Positions 37,423 to 47,278 of a stretch of 64,000 bases of DNA are shown one piece after another. The notes under the pieces were generated by a model, which searched no databases, was not told the origin of the DNA, and saw only the letters and a list, made by a program, of their open reading frames with translations. Numbering within the stretch: the stretch's first letter is position 1; every line of letters begins with the position of its first letter. This DNA comes from an uncultured Bacteriovoracaceae bacterium (GTDB taxonomy: Bacteria; Bdellovibrionota; Bacteriovoracia; Bacteriovoracales; Bacteriovoracaceae): NCBI GenBank assembly GCA_937923325.1, contig CAKZUQ010000011.1:46219-110218 (forward strand), written 5' to 3'. A program made the position numbers and the translations under genes.

Positions 37423-38650
37423 TAATCATTTGTCCACATATCCACGCTCCATAGGTACCTAGCACATATCCTAGAACTGCTAATAAAACACCTACTGGAG
37501 CCAATACCGGATGAAAGATACTTGCAATAATTGGAGCGCTTGCAGCTCCACCAACATTTGCCTGACTTCCAACAGCTAGAAAAAATAATGGTGCTCTGAT
37601 AAATTTTGCAACAATAAACAATAAAACTCCATGTATTAACATCCAAATAATTCCAATGAAAAATGCTTGAAGGTTGGAAAAAATAGCAAATATATCCATT
37701 TGCATACCAATGGAAGCGATTAAGATATAAAGAAATAGATTTGCAATATTACTGGCCCCCTGGCCTTCTAATTTTCTAGCAGGTGTAAAGGAAAGACATA
37801 ATCCAGCCGTTGTAGCTATAATTATCAGCCAAAAAAAAGAACTACCAAAACTAAATTTCACTAAGCTTGGGTAATTAGTACTTATAAAAGGTGCAATGTG
37901 TGTTGAAGCAATATGAGATAGGCCTGTAATACCAAAAGCAATAGCGGATATATAAATTAAAGAATTCGTAGAGATATCTTTTTTATTTAGCAGCTTTAAT
38001 GTTTCCATTTTTGCTATAAGCTGAGATATAGAAGATGTATCTGCTTTATTATATTTATCGATTTGCTGAGATTTTGAAGATAAGAATATTAAAATTGCCA
38101 GCCATATATTTGCAACAAGTACATCAACGACAATCATCACAGAGAAAACATTATTCGGTACATCGAATATCTCTTTCATTGAAGCTTGATTTGCTCCGCC
38201 TCCAATCCAAGAACCTGCAACAGTTGACATTCCTCTAGCTAGATCCAAAAGAGAAATATCGTTGAATTCACTAGAGATATTTGAAATAATATAAAAGGCA
38301 ATAGGTCCACCAATAACTATCCCAATAGTTCCTGTTAAAAACATGATTAATGCTTTGGGACCAAGATTAATGATAGATTTAAGGTCAACACTCATAGTTA
38401 GTAATATCAAACATGAAGGTAATAAATATCTAGATGTTATAAAATAAATATTTGTTGAGTTGGCATCAATAATATTTAAAGAGTTCAATATACCTGGTAC
38501 AAAATAGCAGAGTAATAAACTTGGCACATATTTGTAGAATTTTTGAGCCTTAGAATTGGTGCTACTAGAAGTAATAAAAATAAAACCAAGTACAAGCATT
38601 AGTAATCCGAATATACCTGCCTCATTTGTTATTAGAGCATTTGCTTCCAT
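37406..38650 (-). CDS. DUF819-family integral membrane protein
   Basis: 414 residues with about 11-12 membrane segments. Matches the DUF819 (YjcL-like) pattern: NEAGIFGLLMLVLGFIF at the N-terminus, GTIGIVIGGPIAFYI (about 105-119), AGSWIGGGANQASMKEI (about 145-161), and a repeated second half ending GGAASAPIIAS...GVLLAVLGYVLGTYGA. Function of the family is unknown; the inverted-repeat look suggests a carrier. SD AAGGAA before the ATG. It overlaps the convergent maf gene by 17 bases and its start is 25 bases from that of the divergent gene at 38676. Confidence 0.85.
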   Translation of the reverse strand: MEANALITNEAGIFGLLMLVLGFIFITSSSTNSKAQKFYKYVPSLLLCYFVPGILNSLNIIDANSTNIYFITSRYLLPSCLILLTMSVDLKSIINLGPKALIMFLTGTIGIVIGGPIAFYIISNISSEFNDISLLDLARGMSTVAGSWIGGGANQASMKEIFDVPNNVFSVMIVVDVLVANIWLAILIFLSSKSQQIDKYNKADTSSISQLIAKMETLKLLNKKDISTNSLIYISAIAFGITGLSHIASTHIAPFISTNYPSLVKFSFGSSFFWLIIIATTAGLCLSFTPARKLEGQGASNIANLFLYILIASIGMQMDIFAIFSNLQAFFIGIIWMLIHGVLLFIVAKFIRAPLFFLAVGSQANVGGAASAPIIASIFHPVLAPVGVLLAVLGYVLGTYGAWICGQMIIMLAA

Positions 38651-38675
38651 GAATTAATTCCTTTAGTATATAGAG

Positions 38676-39197
38676 ATGAAAATATTTATAATAATAAACC
38701 TTTTTATAAGTTTAAGCTTTGCCAATGATAAAGAACTAGACGGTGCTATTAACTATATAAAAGGTATCATAACCAAAAAAGAAAACTCAAGTCTTAAGGT
38801 TAAAGGATGTGATGTAGACAAGGCAAATTGGATGAACTTACTTGTTACGAAAACTTCTTTTGAAGAAAAGATAAGTTTTAATAAAAACTGTCACATAGAA
38901 GGTACGTTTAAACCTAAAATGAATGTTTTTTTTGAAGTTCCATTAAAGATAAAAGATAAGAGATTCAAAGAAATAAAATATAGTTCAAAAATTGAGATCG
39001 TCTTTAATAAAGAAATGAATCTAATTCTTACGATAAAAGATGGGCAACTAATTGATCTAAATAAAAAGATATTTAAATTTAGCGCATCTCAGATATTTAA
39101 AATGGATCCTTTTAACAAGAAGAATCCAATAAGTAAGTCTAAAAATGGAACTTTGAATGTTCAATATCAAAAGACTAAAAGAACAATTAAGCTTTAG
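38676..39197 (+). CDS. Small exported protein of unknown function
   Basis: 173 residues with a signal peptide (residues 1-16, SLSFA). The mature part is basic and beta-rich with two Cys (KGCDVD and NKNCHIEG) that could form one disulfide. Sequence has a lipid- or polymer-binding feel (alternating polar and hydrophobic strands) but no family is recognised. It ends in a 4-base overlap with the convergent 1316-residue Cys-rich gene. Confidence 0.68.
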   Translation: MKIFIIINLFISLSFANDKELDGAINYIKGIITKKENSSLKVKGCDVDKANWMNLLVTKTSFEEKISFNKNCHIEGTFKPKMNVFFEVPLKIKDKRFKEIKYSSKIEIVFNKEMNLILTIKDGQLIDLNKKIFKFSASQIFKMDPFNKKNPISKSKNGTLNVQYQKTKRTIKL

Positions 39198-42100
39198 TTA
39201 TTTAGAAGATTTTTTAGTTCTGACTTCTTATCTTCATCTATTGATTCTACTTTTTCTTCAACTTCAAGTCTTTTACTTGTTTTCCTATCAAAGAAAGCAT
39301 CATAGTTTCTCTTATAAGCCTTTGAAACAGCTGTAAATAAATTATCATCTTCAGAAGAACGCAATGAACTATTCTTTTTAGTAGCATCAAGCATTCTATC
39401 TATATCTTCTTGACTCATTCCAGATGCTTTAATATTTTTTGCCGTTGCAGAGTCAGAAGAACTTGAATGATTATCAAATCCGGGTATTGAAAAATCAGCA
39501 TTTAAACCTTCATTTCCAAATTGAGTTTCTTGAAACTTCCTGTTCGAAGCATAATGATTGTTAGAAGAATCTTTATTTAATTGATTTTTCTTTTCAACTT
39601 TTGAGAGTTGATTAGCAACATTACTCAAAGAACCACCTGCTCCATATACAGGCCCAGTATTTCCAAGATTAGTTCCACCAACTGTAAGTCCAGAGTTATT
39701 TATAGGTGCACCAAAATCATTAAGTAATTTTGTTTGAGCAGATAATTTTTTTGCAGATCGAGTACTACCTTTTGTTTGTTTAAGATAATTGTCTCTATTC
39801 TTTTTGGACGCAAGAGCTTGATTGGCCTTACTTCTTGCTGCAGATAAAGCTGCGGATTCGAAACTATTTGCACCACCTGTTTCAGATGCATTAAGAGCAG
39901 CAAATTTGCTCTCAAAAGCAGCAACACCATCACCGACGGAAAAGTCCAAGGTTTTAAATGTATCTAAAAATTCTTTAGAATATTTAACATTTTTAGTAGC
40001 ATTACCAAGCTTAGCCGCAGCTAGTGAGTCATAGGCATTTCTTCTAGTCTCCCAATCAGATTGATACCTGAAGTATGCATCGCCATACCCAGAACCTTGA
40101 GCTGCAGCAAAAGATCCAACAAGTTTAATATTGTAACTAACTGTTTCCAAGTAAGCTCGTTGTGCCATAAGTGGATAACCCAAAAAATTTGAAGCAGAAA
40201 GTGAAGGCCAGTGAAAGTGATGCTGGTAAACATATTCCGCAAAATCTATAATATCTTGTTCAACTTCAAAAAGATAACCAAAGCCATACTGATTAGCATA
40301 ATCTTTTCCAGCACCACACTTAACTAGGTCCTTACAAGAACTATATTTTTTTATACCGCTGAGAAATTTTTCTTTCATTCTTTTAGTGAAAAAAGACGGG
40401 TTATAATTTCCACTTTTTATTAAGAAAGGCTCAATATACTCTTTTTGTCCCAAAAAATTTTTACTCAAAAAACGCTCTCTTGTTCTCCCAGGAGCTGTAC
40501 TTTTCAATTTCTGAATTCCTCGTTGGAAAGATAGATTAATTTCATTAACATGATTTGTATTAAGAGAAGATCTACTGTAATTTACAAACAAAGGATTTTT
40601 AATATCTAAAAGAAATCTTGGTTGAGATCTAAAGACTGTTTTATGAACATTTTTTAAACATTGACTTGAAGTAGACCTAACGTCACATTTAAGACTGCTA
40701 TCAGTTAACTTTAAGTTATAATCGGCTCCAAATTTTTTATCATAATTCTTATAATGAGGAGCTACATAGAATCTTTTAATATCTTTATCTTTATGTGTAC
40801 AAAGCCAGTTTATACAATGCCAATCTCGAACTGTTTTATCATACATCTGAGGAGCATAATCTTTACCAAACATAGCGCTATACAGACTAATTGAAACAAT
40901 CGCCAAAGCTCCAACTGTAGTACCTACAGCGGCCCAAAGACTTACGACAAAGGCTCCAGCAAGACCTCCAGTAAAAATTGTAATAGCAACTATCGCTGCC
41001 GCAGCATAGATTGCGATTACAACTTTTAGCCATCCAGACAATTTTCTTACAGTAAAATTGTACAATTCATTATCTATTGGCTGTCCTTTTTCCCAATCCG
41101 TTTCCTCTACAGTAAATTGAACAAGCTCATTTACAGCTTCTTCTACTTTGGCATTCGCTTCGAATCTATCCATTTGAAATTCATATTTTTTCTTAAGCCA
41201 TTCAACTAGTATAGCTTCATGACTAAGTCCTGTTGCTCCAGCGTCAACTTCAGAAATTTCACCTTCTTGACTTTCAATATCATCTTCACTTTGAGAGGAA
41301 CCATCTACAGAACCAATATCTATACTTGCAATAGCCGCTCTTTCATCTGAGCATGAATCTGAATTAAAAAATTCTTTTTTTGCATCTGAAAATTTACCAA
41401 CTCCAAAAATTGCAATACATTGACAGGCCATAGAGATATCTATTTCTTTCATTTTTACAATAAGATCAGAACGATTCTTTCTAAGGGTATCAGCAATTTC
41501 TTTAGCTTGTGAATAGATGTTTTTACCATTCTTATTCACCCAATAATCTTGAGTTCCATTACCAGAGTGAACATATTCAAAGCCTCTAACTACCATCTCC
41601 GCATTTCTTTGAGCATTACTCATATCACGCCAAGAATCATTAAAAGAGTTGAATTCACACTTTCTAACATCCGAGTAGGTTTTAGAAGTTATAGCAATTG
41701 TATTATATTCATCTTTATACTTCTCTCTATCCCAAACACTATCGTCATCACCATTTTCAGCTAAATAGCCCTTTTTTAAATCTGAAACACCTGAAAGGCA
41801 TATTTTTTTTTCATTATCAGGTAAACCTAAACATTTAGAAGTTCTCTTTTGAATAGTTTTGACTTGCTCTTCTGTAAGTCGACTTAAAAGGTTATTTTCA
41901 GTTCCATTACAGTTAACACCAGGAACACAGTTTTGATTTTTCTGGACATCTTTAACAATTTCATCCGAAACTACTGCGACTGCTTTAATATTAACTTTTC
42001 CAAATTTAGGTACATCAGCGTCCGCCACTGCGCTAGGAAGAACAGCTTCAATAACTCGGTCAAAGATAACCTTCACAACCGGCAATATTAAAGGTGGAAA

Positions 42101-43144
42101 ATCAGGTATACATTTTCCTCTTATTGATTTGTAAAGCCCAGGACAACAAGGCTTGGCAGTTGTTTCAGTCTCACCACTGCCAGAACACACCATACATTTA
42201 GATTGCTCTACACATTTCCCAGATACACAATTATCTGAACAGCAATCTGTATTTGCAGAACAAGTTTTATTAACACTACTACATTCATTAATATCACTTG
42301 AATTATAATCTATATTCAAACAAGAACTGTCTGTACAGTGAGAATTTACAAATCCATCCCTAAATTTTCCACATTTATTGTTCTTAGGAATTTCTTGATA
42401 ACACGTATAATTAAGGGAGCATACACCTTTATCGTCAGAAGGGTTTACTTTCTCGCATACACCAGAACAACAATCAAAATGCCCTGAGCATGACTTACTT
42501 TGCGCTTTACAGGAATTTGAGACCACAGTCCTATAATCAATATCTCGAATCAGACCCTCAATACATATACCGGCTGTAGCATTTTCTCTTTGTGCCAAAT
42601 AGCTGGCCTTATTGCTTTCCACTTGCTTCATGACAAAAGTAGAAAAAGCAGAATAAATCTCCTTCCAGAGTTTAAAATTTTTAGTAATAAGCTTTTTGCC
42701 ATCCTCAGTTTTGATATAACCTAAGAATGTTTCTCTTACATTATTACTTGCACAATACTTATTTGATTCTCTCTTGTAACTAGAGAGTGTAGAATTTGAA
42801 ATACACAATGAATTTGAAAAAGTATTTAAAAAGCATTCTTGTCGTTGATTTAAGTTATTCGATTTAATAATAGATTCTAATTTTAATAATTCATCAATTT
42901 TACATTTTATCTTTGTATACCCAGCGGATGTAATATAACCATCCAAATAAAAGGACTCTCCAAAATGGATGATCTCATCCTTTAAGTTACTTGGTTTATA
43001 AGACTTATTGAGTCCATATTCATAATCTATAGATGCTAAAAAACTTTTTGGAAGATTTATTTTTTCATCGGAAGTTAAATTTACACTCATAGCAAAAGAT
43101 AACCCACTTAGAACTGTTAAGAATAGAGTTAATAAAAATTTCAT
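39194..43144 (-). CDS. Giant Cys-rich exported protein with internal hydrophobic segment
   Basis: 1316 residues; no family recognised overall. Signal peptide at 1-18 (SGLSFA). Residues about 200-350 hold knottin-like Cys modules such as CSGHFDCCSGVCEK and CSANTDCCSDNCVSGKC, with CCxxxC spacing seen in secreted adhesion or toxin-like proteins. At about 705-765 lies a double hydrophobic segment (WLKVVIAIYAAAAIVAITIF, then a Gly/Ala-rich stretch) able to span a membrane. A Tyr/Phe/Lys-rich region with more Cys follows, then an Ala/Ser/Asn-rich disordered tail. Start chosen at 43144: GGAGA (43149-43153) precedes it. Monocistronic. Confidence 0.75.
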   Translation of the reverse strand: MKFLLTLFLTVLSGLSFAMSVNLTSDEKINLPKSFLASIDYEYGLNKSYKPSNLKDEIIHFGESFYLDGYITSAGYTKIKCKIDELLKLESIIKSNNLNQRQECFLNTFSNSLCISNSTLSSYKRESNKYCASNNVRETFLGYIKTEDGKKLITKNFKLWKEIYSAFSTFVMKQVESNKASYLAQRENATAGICIEGLIRDIDYRTVVSNSCKAQSKSCSGHFDCCSGVCEKVNPSDDKGVCSLNYTCYQEIPKNNKCGKFRDGFVNSHCTDSSCLNIDYNSSDINECSSVNKTCSANTDCCSDNCVSGKCVEQSKCMVCSGSGETETTAKPCCPGLYKSIRGKCIPDFPPLILPVVKVIFDRVIEAVLPSAVADADVPKFGKVNIKAVAVVSDEIVKDVQKNQNCVPGVNCNGTENNLLSRLTEEQVKTIQKRTSKCLGLPDNEKKICLSGVSDLKKGYLAENGDDDSVWDREKYKDEYNTIAITSKTYSDVRKCEFNSFNDSWRDMSNAQRNAEMVVRGFEYVHSGNGTQDYWVNKNGKNIYSQAKEIADTLRKNRSDLIVKMKEIDISMACQCIAIFGVGKFSDAKKEFFNSDSCSDERAAIASIDIGSVDGSSQSEDDIESQEGEISEVDAGATGLSHEAILVEWLKKKYEFQMDRFEANAKVEEAVNELVQFTVEETDWEKGQPIDNELYNFTVRKLSGWLKVVIAIYAAAAIVAITIFTGGLAGAFVVSLWAAVGTTVGALAIVSISLYSAMFGKDYAPQMYDKTVRDWHCINWLCTHKDKDIKRFYVAPHYKNYDKKFGADYNLKLTDSSLKCDVRSTSSQCLKNVHKTVFRSQPRFLLDIKNPLFVNYSRSSLNTNHVNEINLSFQRGIQKLKSTAPGRTRERFLSKNFLGQKEYIEPFLIKSGNYNPSFFTKRMKEKFLSGIKKYSSCKDLVKCGAGKDYANQYGFGYLFEVEQDIIDFAEYVYQHHFHWPSLSASNFLGYPLMAQRAYLETVSYNIKLVGSFAAAQGSGYGDAYFRYQSDWETRRNAYDSLAAAKLGNATKNVKYSKEFLDTFKTLDFSVGDGVAAFESKFAALNASETGGANSFESAALSAARSKANQALASKKNRDNYLKQTKGSTRSAKKLSAQTKLLNDFGAPINNSGLTVGGTNLGNTGPVYGAGGSLSNVANQLSKVEKKNQLNKDSSNNHYASNRKFQETQFGNEGLNADFSIPGFDNHSSSSDSATAKNIKASGMSQEDIDRMLDATKKNSSLRSSEDDNLFTAVSKAYKRNYDAFFDRKTSKRLEVEEKVESIDEDKKSELKNLLNN

Positions 43145-43294
43145 TTCGTCTCCAAAGTAACTTCTTTCATACAATTATATATGTATTCTTATCGGACTAT
43201 GGTAAATTTAAGTTAAATTATTAATATTATTAGAAAATTTGATATAAACATGCCAATTTAAAGTGCCATTTCATCAATTTTAAAGGAGATTAAG

Positions 43295-43777
43295 ATGTAT
43301 AAATGCCCTTGTGGATCTGACAAAGAATACAAAGACTGTTGCGAACTTATTCACAAAGATCACTCAAAAGCAACTTCTCCAGAGCTATTAATGCGAGCTA
43401 GATATTCAGCATTCGTAGAAAACAAAGTGGAGTTTGTTGATCAGACAAACATACCAGGTACAAAAGACTTTAACCTTGAAGATGCAAAAAAATGGGCAAA
43501 AGACAGTAAGTGGCATCACCTGGAAGTAATTAACACACAAGACTTATCGGAAACTGAGGGATTAGTTGAGTTTAAGGCTTTCTATAAAGATATTGAAAAT
43601 GACAACCAGACTCATCATGAAATGGGTCACTTTAAAAAAATCGACGACTTATGGTTTTACAATGAAGGTAAAATTTTAGGTCAAGGAACAATAAGAAGAG
43701 ATGGTCCAAAAATTGGAAGAAACGACCCTTGCCCGTGTGGATCTGGTAAAAAGTTTAAAAAGTGTTGCGGAAGATAA
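43295..43777 (+). CDS. YchJ-family protein with SEC-C zinc motifs at both ends
   Basis: 160 residues, YchJ/UPF0225 type. Seen: N-terminal SEC-C motif [13 protein letters not shown] (4-16), the YchJ core [19 protein letters not shown] (about 33-51) and a central NTF2-like fold, and a second SEC-C at the C-terminus ([19 protein letters not shown]), almost identical to the SecA tail encoded 40 kb upstream. The motif binds zinc and may contact SecB or ribosomes; true function unknown. AAGGAG SD. It is followed after 3 bases by the SrkA-like gene. Confidence 0.88.
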   Translation: MYKCPCGSDKEYKDCCELIHKDHSKATSPELLMRARYSAFVENKVEFVDQTNIPGTKDFNLEDAKKWAKDSKWHHLEVINTQDLSETEGLVEFKAFYKDIENDNQTHHEMGHFKKIDDLWFYNEGKILGQGTIRRDGPKIGRNDPCPCGSGKKFKKCCGR

Positions 43778-43780
43778 GAT

Positions 43781-44803
43781 ATGTCAAATATTTGGGGTTC
43801 TGACCAAACATCGCACTTTTACTCACTTTCAATTGACACTGTTCTAAATGCAATAGAAAGTCTGGGATTAAAAACAACAGGAAGAGTTATTCAGCTCAAC
43901 TCGATGGAAAACAGAGTTTATGAAGTTGAAATCAGCCTTGATAAAGAACCTACTAATATTAGTGAGAACTTTAAAATTATAAAGTTTTATAGGCCCAACA
44001 GATGGACTAAAGAGCAAATTCAAGAAGAGCATGATTTTATTCATGATCTTTTAGAGTATGAACTCCAAGCAATTGCTCCTTTGAAATTTGATGGGCAATC
44101 TCTTTTTCAAAACCCAGATGGTTTATATTTTGCAATTTTTGATAAAAAAGGTGGAAGAGCTGCAGATGAGTGGACAACGCCTCTTTTAGAGCAAATGGGA
44201 AGATTGCTTGCAAGAATGCATAATATAGGAGCAAGTAAGGCTGCAAATCACAGATTAAAACTCAATATCGAAACCTTTGGTAGATCAAACCTTGAATATC
44301 TACTTAGATCAAATACAATTCCACTTGAATACCAAAAGAGGTACGAAAGTGTCTGTAATAATATTTTTGATATTTCCGAACCTCTGTTTAAAAACATTGA
44401 GTACCTAAGAGTTCACGGAGACTGTCATCACGGTAACACTTTATTAAATAATGGTCCCTTTCTCATAGATTTTGATGACATGTTAGTTGCACCAAGTGTT
44501 CAGGATATTTGGATGATTACTCCAGGACGAGACGATTACAGTATAAATCAAAGAAATACCCTCATTGACTCATATTTAGAAATGAGAGATTTTAACTTTA
44601 ATGAATTGAAACTTATAGAATGCTTAAGGGCCTTAAGAATCATTCACTTCTCTTCTTGGATTGCTCACAGATATGAAGATGAATCATTTAAAAGGGCGTT
44701 TGAAAACTTTAAAACAAATCAATACTTTGAAAAAGAAGTCTTTGATCTAGAACAGCAGTTACTTTTTATAAAAGACGATGTAAATAAAGCTATACACTAT
44801 TAA
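43781..44803 (+). CDS. srkA: SrkA/YihE-like stress-response kinase
   Basis: 340 residues, APH/choline-kinase fold Ser/Thr kinase of the SrkA (RdoA, YihE) group, which protects Gram-negative cells during envelope stress. Seen: glycine-poor N-lobe with NSMENRVYEVEI (about 40-51), YRPNRWTKEQIQEEH (about 70-84), catalytic loop VHGDCHHGNTLL (about 211-222) and LIDFDDM (about 227-233) as the DFG-equivalent. The family pattern GRLLARMHNIGA is also present. Second gene of a pair with the YchJ-like gene; a riboswitch starts just after its stop. Confidence 0.9.
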   Translation: MSNIWGSDQTSHFYSLSIDTVLNAIESLGLKTTGRVIQLNSMENRVYEVEISLDKEPTNISENFKIIKFYRPNRWTKEQIQEEHDFIHDLLEYELQAIAPLKFDGQSLFQNPDGLYFAIFDKKGGRAADEWTTPLLEQMGRLLARMHNIGASKAANHRLKLNIETFGRSNLEYLLRSNTIPLEYQKRYESVCNNIFDISEPLFKNIEYLRVHGDCHHGNTLLNNGPFLIDFDDMLVAPSVQDIWMITPGRDDYSINQRNTLIDSYLEMRDFNFNELKLIECLRALRIIHFSSWIAHRYEDESFKRAFENFKTNQYFEKEVFDLEQQLLFIKDDVNKAIHY

Positions 44804-44808
44804 AAACA

Positions 44809-44884
44809 AAGTCAGGGGTGCCTTTAAAAGGCTGAGATTATACCCTTCAACTTGATCTAGTTAAAACTAGCGTAAGGAGAACTT
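44809..44884 (+). ncRNA. TPP (thi-box) riboswitch
   Basis: Classic thiamine-pyrophosphate aptamer: CAGGGGTGCC at 44813-44822, GGCTGAGA (44830-44837), TACCC (44841-44845), CTTGATCTAGTTAA (44851-44864) with the paired CTAG, and the closing GCGTAAGGAG (44870-44879). Conserved core bases GCUGAGA and CUUGAUCU are exact. The AAGGAG at 44874-44879 in the closing strand is also the ribosome-binding site of the GTG at 44888, so bound TPP should block translation. There is no T-tract terminator. Confidence 0.96.
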
Positions 44885-44887
44885 AAA

Positions 44888-46264
44888 GTGAACTTATTAT
44901 ATTCATTCAATTACATTGACTACATCATCATAGTACTAGTTATGCTTTTAACTGTTCTAAGTGTATTTCTTGGAGGTAGAAGAAAAAAGAACATTAAAAA
45001 TGAACAGGATTCATTTTTAGATTTATTACTCATGGGTAGAACTTTGACGACACCAATGTTTGTAGCAACACTCGTTGCAACTTGGTATGGAGGTATTTTT
45101 GGTACCGCTAAAATAGCATTTGAAAGTGGTGTTTATAACTTCGTGACTCAAGGTATATTTTGGTATGCCTCTTACTTGATTTTTGCTTTTTTTATTTTAA
45201 AAAAAATAGACACGAGATCACCTAGAACATTAGCTGAATTAATTGGAAATATATTTGGTAAAAAATCCCAAACACTTGCAAGTATCTTTAACATATTAAA
45301 CTTAGTTCCTATTGTTTACACCATTAGCTTAAGTCTTTTAATTCAAATGATTTTTAATACTAACCTATTAGAAGGTTCAGTAATTGGAATGTTAGTAGTT
45401 TTAGGATATAGCTTTTTTGGAGGATTTAGAGCTGTAGTTTTTTCTGATTTAGTACAGTTTTTTGTAATGATAAGCGCAGTAATTGTTGTCGCAATACTTT
45501 CTTTTTCAAGCTATGGATTAGAGCCTCTAACAACTCTACCTGAGAGCTATTATTCTATTACTGGACAATATTCTATATTAGAAACACTAAGCTGGGGAAT
45601 TATAGCGATCTCTACATTAGTGGATCCAAATTTTTACCAAAGGGCCTTTGCTGCAAAAAATAAAACTGTTGCTAAAAATGGGATAATTATCTCAACTATC
45701 ATTTGGATTATATTTGACCTCTCTCTAACGATAGGTGCAATGTATGCTAAATCAATTATGCCTGAAAGTGGTAGTGAGAATGGCTACTTCCTTTATGCCT
45801 TTGAGCTATTACCAAATGGATTAAAAGGATTTTTTCTAGCTGGGATTATAGCAACAGTTCTATCCACTCTCGACTCATATCTTTTTCTTTGTGGATCGAC
45901 CTTTAGTGTCGACTTATTTAAGAAAAACAAAAAAACACATTACTATCTTGGAATAATAACAGTAAGCATTACATCAGTTCTACTGGCCTCAGTATTTGAG
46001 GGTGATATAAAAAAAGTATGGAAGGCACTTGGAAGTATAAGTTCAAGTGCATTACTGATTCCAGTAATACTTGGTATCGTCTTACCAGGAAAAATCAAAG
46101 ATAAACAATTTGTAATAACAGCAGTATTTTCGGCATCATTAACGGTACTGTGGAGATTAACTGGTCTAAAGTACCAATATAACTTGGATGAACTTTACAT
46201 AGGCTGCATCGCATCCATACTATTTTTGTCTTTTTTTGTGTTTTGCAATAAAAAAGCTTGTTAG
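44888..46264 (+). CDS. Sodium-solute symporter, probable thiamine or precursor importer
   Basis: 458 residues, SSS/SLC5-family secondary transporter with about 12-13 membrane segments. Seen: NYIDYIIIVLVMLLTV as TM1, family motifs GRTLTTPMFVATLVATWYGG (about 52-71), FGGFRAVVFSDLVQFFVM (about 179-196), DPNFYQRAFAAKN (about 245-257), and a GIIATVLSTLDSYLFL segment. The substrate is inferred only from the TPP riboswitch immediately upstream: thiamine, HMP or thiazole. GTG start fixed by the riboswitch SD. No thiamine synthesis gene in the window, consistent with salvage. Confidence 0.88.
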   Translation: MNLLYSFNYIDYIIIVLVMLLTVLSVFLGGRRKKNIKNEQDSFLDLLLMGRTLTTPMFVATLVATWYGGIFGTAKIAFESGVYNFVTQGIFWYASYLIFAFFILKKIDTRSPRTLAELIGNIFGKKSQTLASIFNILNLVPIVYTISLSLLIQMIFNTNLLEGSVIGMLVVLGYSFFGGFRAVVFSDLVQFFVMISAVIVVAILSFSSYGLEPLTTLPESYYSITGQYSILETLSWGIIAISTLVDPNFYQRAFAAKNKTVAKNGIIISTIIWIIFDLSLTIGAMYAKSIMPESGSENGYFLYAFELLPNGLKGFFLAGIIATVLSTLDSYLFLCGSTFSVDLFKKNKKTHYYLGIITVSITSVLLASVFEGDIKKVWKALGSISSSALLIPVILGIVLPGKIKDKQFVITAVFSASLTVLWRLTGLKYQYNLDELYIGCIASILFLSFFVFCNKKAC

Positions 46265-46292
46265 TAACTAATGAATATTATAAGTTTTCCTT

Positions 46293-47099
46293 ATGAAAAA
46301 AAATATAACACTGATGTTTGCACTATTTTTATCTATTTCAACATTTGCTAATGTTGATGGATATTACGATTCCACGATTGGATTAACAAAATTTGAGCTT
46401 AAAACTGAGCTTAAGAAAATCATTTCTAAAGGACATAGAGATCAAGGGTATAGCGCTCTTTATAACTATTACTTTATATCTGATAAGGATCACTTTTACG
46501 ACGGTGATGAGTCTATAGTTGATATTTACTCTGAAAATCCTAGAGGAAAAGACCCTTATAACTTTACAGGTAAGAGACACAAATGTGGAACTTACAAAGT
46601 TGAATCTGACTGTTTTAACAGAGAACATTTATTTCCGCAGAGTATATTCAAAAAAGCTAGACCGATGAGATCAGATTTTTTTCATGTATTTCCAACTGAT
46701 GGAAAAGTTAATAACAGAAGAGGTAGACTTCCATTTGGTGAAGTTATACATGCTAAGTGGACATCAAAAAATGGTTCTAAAAAAGGCTTCAATTCATTCC
46801 CTGGATATAGCGGTGAAGTATTTGAGCCGATTGATGAATTCAAGGGTGATGTTGCAAGAGCACTTCTTTACTTTGGAACTAGATACGAGGATAAAATTGC
46901 AAATTGGTCACACCCTATGCTTTCACATGATAAGCATACAGCTTATGCAAAATGGTTTGTTAACTTATTACTTAAGTGGCACAAGCAAGATCCAGTAAGT
47001 GAACACGAAAGAGTAAGAAATGAATACGGATATGAATTTCAAGGAAACAGAAACCCTTTTATTGATCATCCTGAGTTCGTAGAGCAAATTTGGTTATAA
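46293..47099 (+). CDS. Secreted endonuclease I
   Basis: Non-specific periplasmic/extracellular DNase of the EndA/Vvn group (beta-beta-alpha metal fold). 268 residues with signal peptide 1-19 (ISTFA). Seen: CFNREHLFPQSIF (about 109-121) with the catalytic His and the metal-site region, RSDFFHVFPTDGKVNNRRG (about 126-144), and EFKGDVARALLYFGTRY (about 188-204). Cys pairs in KHCGTYKVESDC-like positions (about 98-110) fit the disulfide of the family. Suited to degrading prey DNA outside the cell, by inference. Strong terminator follows. Confidence 0.95.
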   Translation: MKKNITLMFALFLSISTFANVDGYYDSTIGLTKFELKTELKKIISKGHRDQGYSALYNYYFISDKDHFYDGDESIVDIYSENPRGKDPYNFTGKRHKCGTYKVESDCFNREHLFPQSIFKKARPMRSDFFHVFPTDGKVNNRRGRLPFGEVIHAKWTSKNGSKKGFNSFPGYSGEVFEPIDEFKGDVARALLYFGTRYEDKIANWSHPMLSHDKHTAYAKWFVNLLLKWHKQDPVSEHERVRNEYGYEFQGNRNPFIDHPEFVEQIWL

Positions 47100-47123
47100 A
47101 CAGAAATAAAATTTAACACATAC

Positions 47124-47153
47124 AAAAAGGACTGCTATTTGCAGTCCTTTTTT
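47124..47153. terminator. Bidirectional Rho-independent terminator
   Basis: AAAAAGGACTGC / GCAGTCCTTTTT, a perfect 12-base stem with a 5-base loop and T runs on both strands, between the endonuclease gene and the convergent S8 protease gene. Confidence 0.92.
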
Positions 47154-47278
47154 ATCACATAGCTAAATAGTAAAAAGAGATTAATAGCTTATCAATTATA
47201 CCCAACAAGAAGTTAATGAGGTTGTGAGACATCATTAAAAAAGGAAGTTACACAGATGCATACTTCTCTAAACACGTT

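Noticed and set aside
43248..43270. Two TGGCA elements on the minus strand before the giant Cys-rich gene
   Set aside because: Spacing to the next GC is 12 bases or absent, so neither fits the -24/-12 class.
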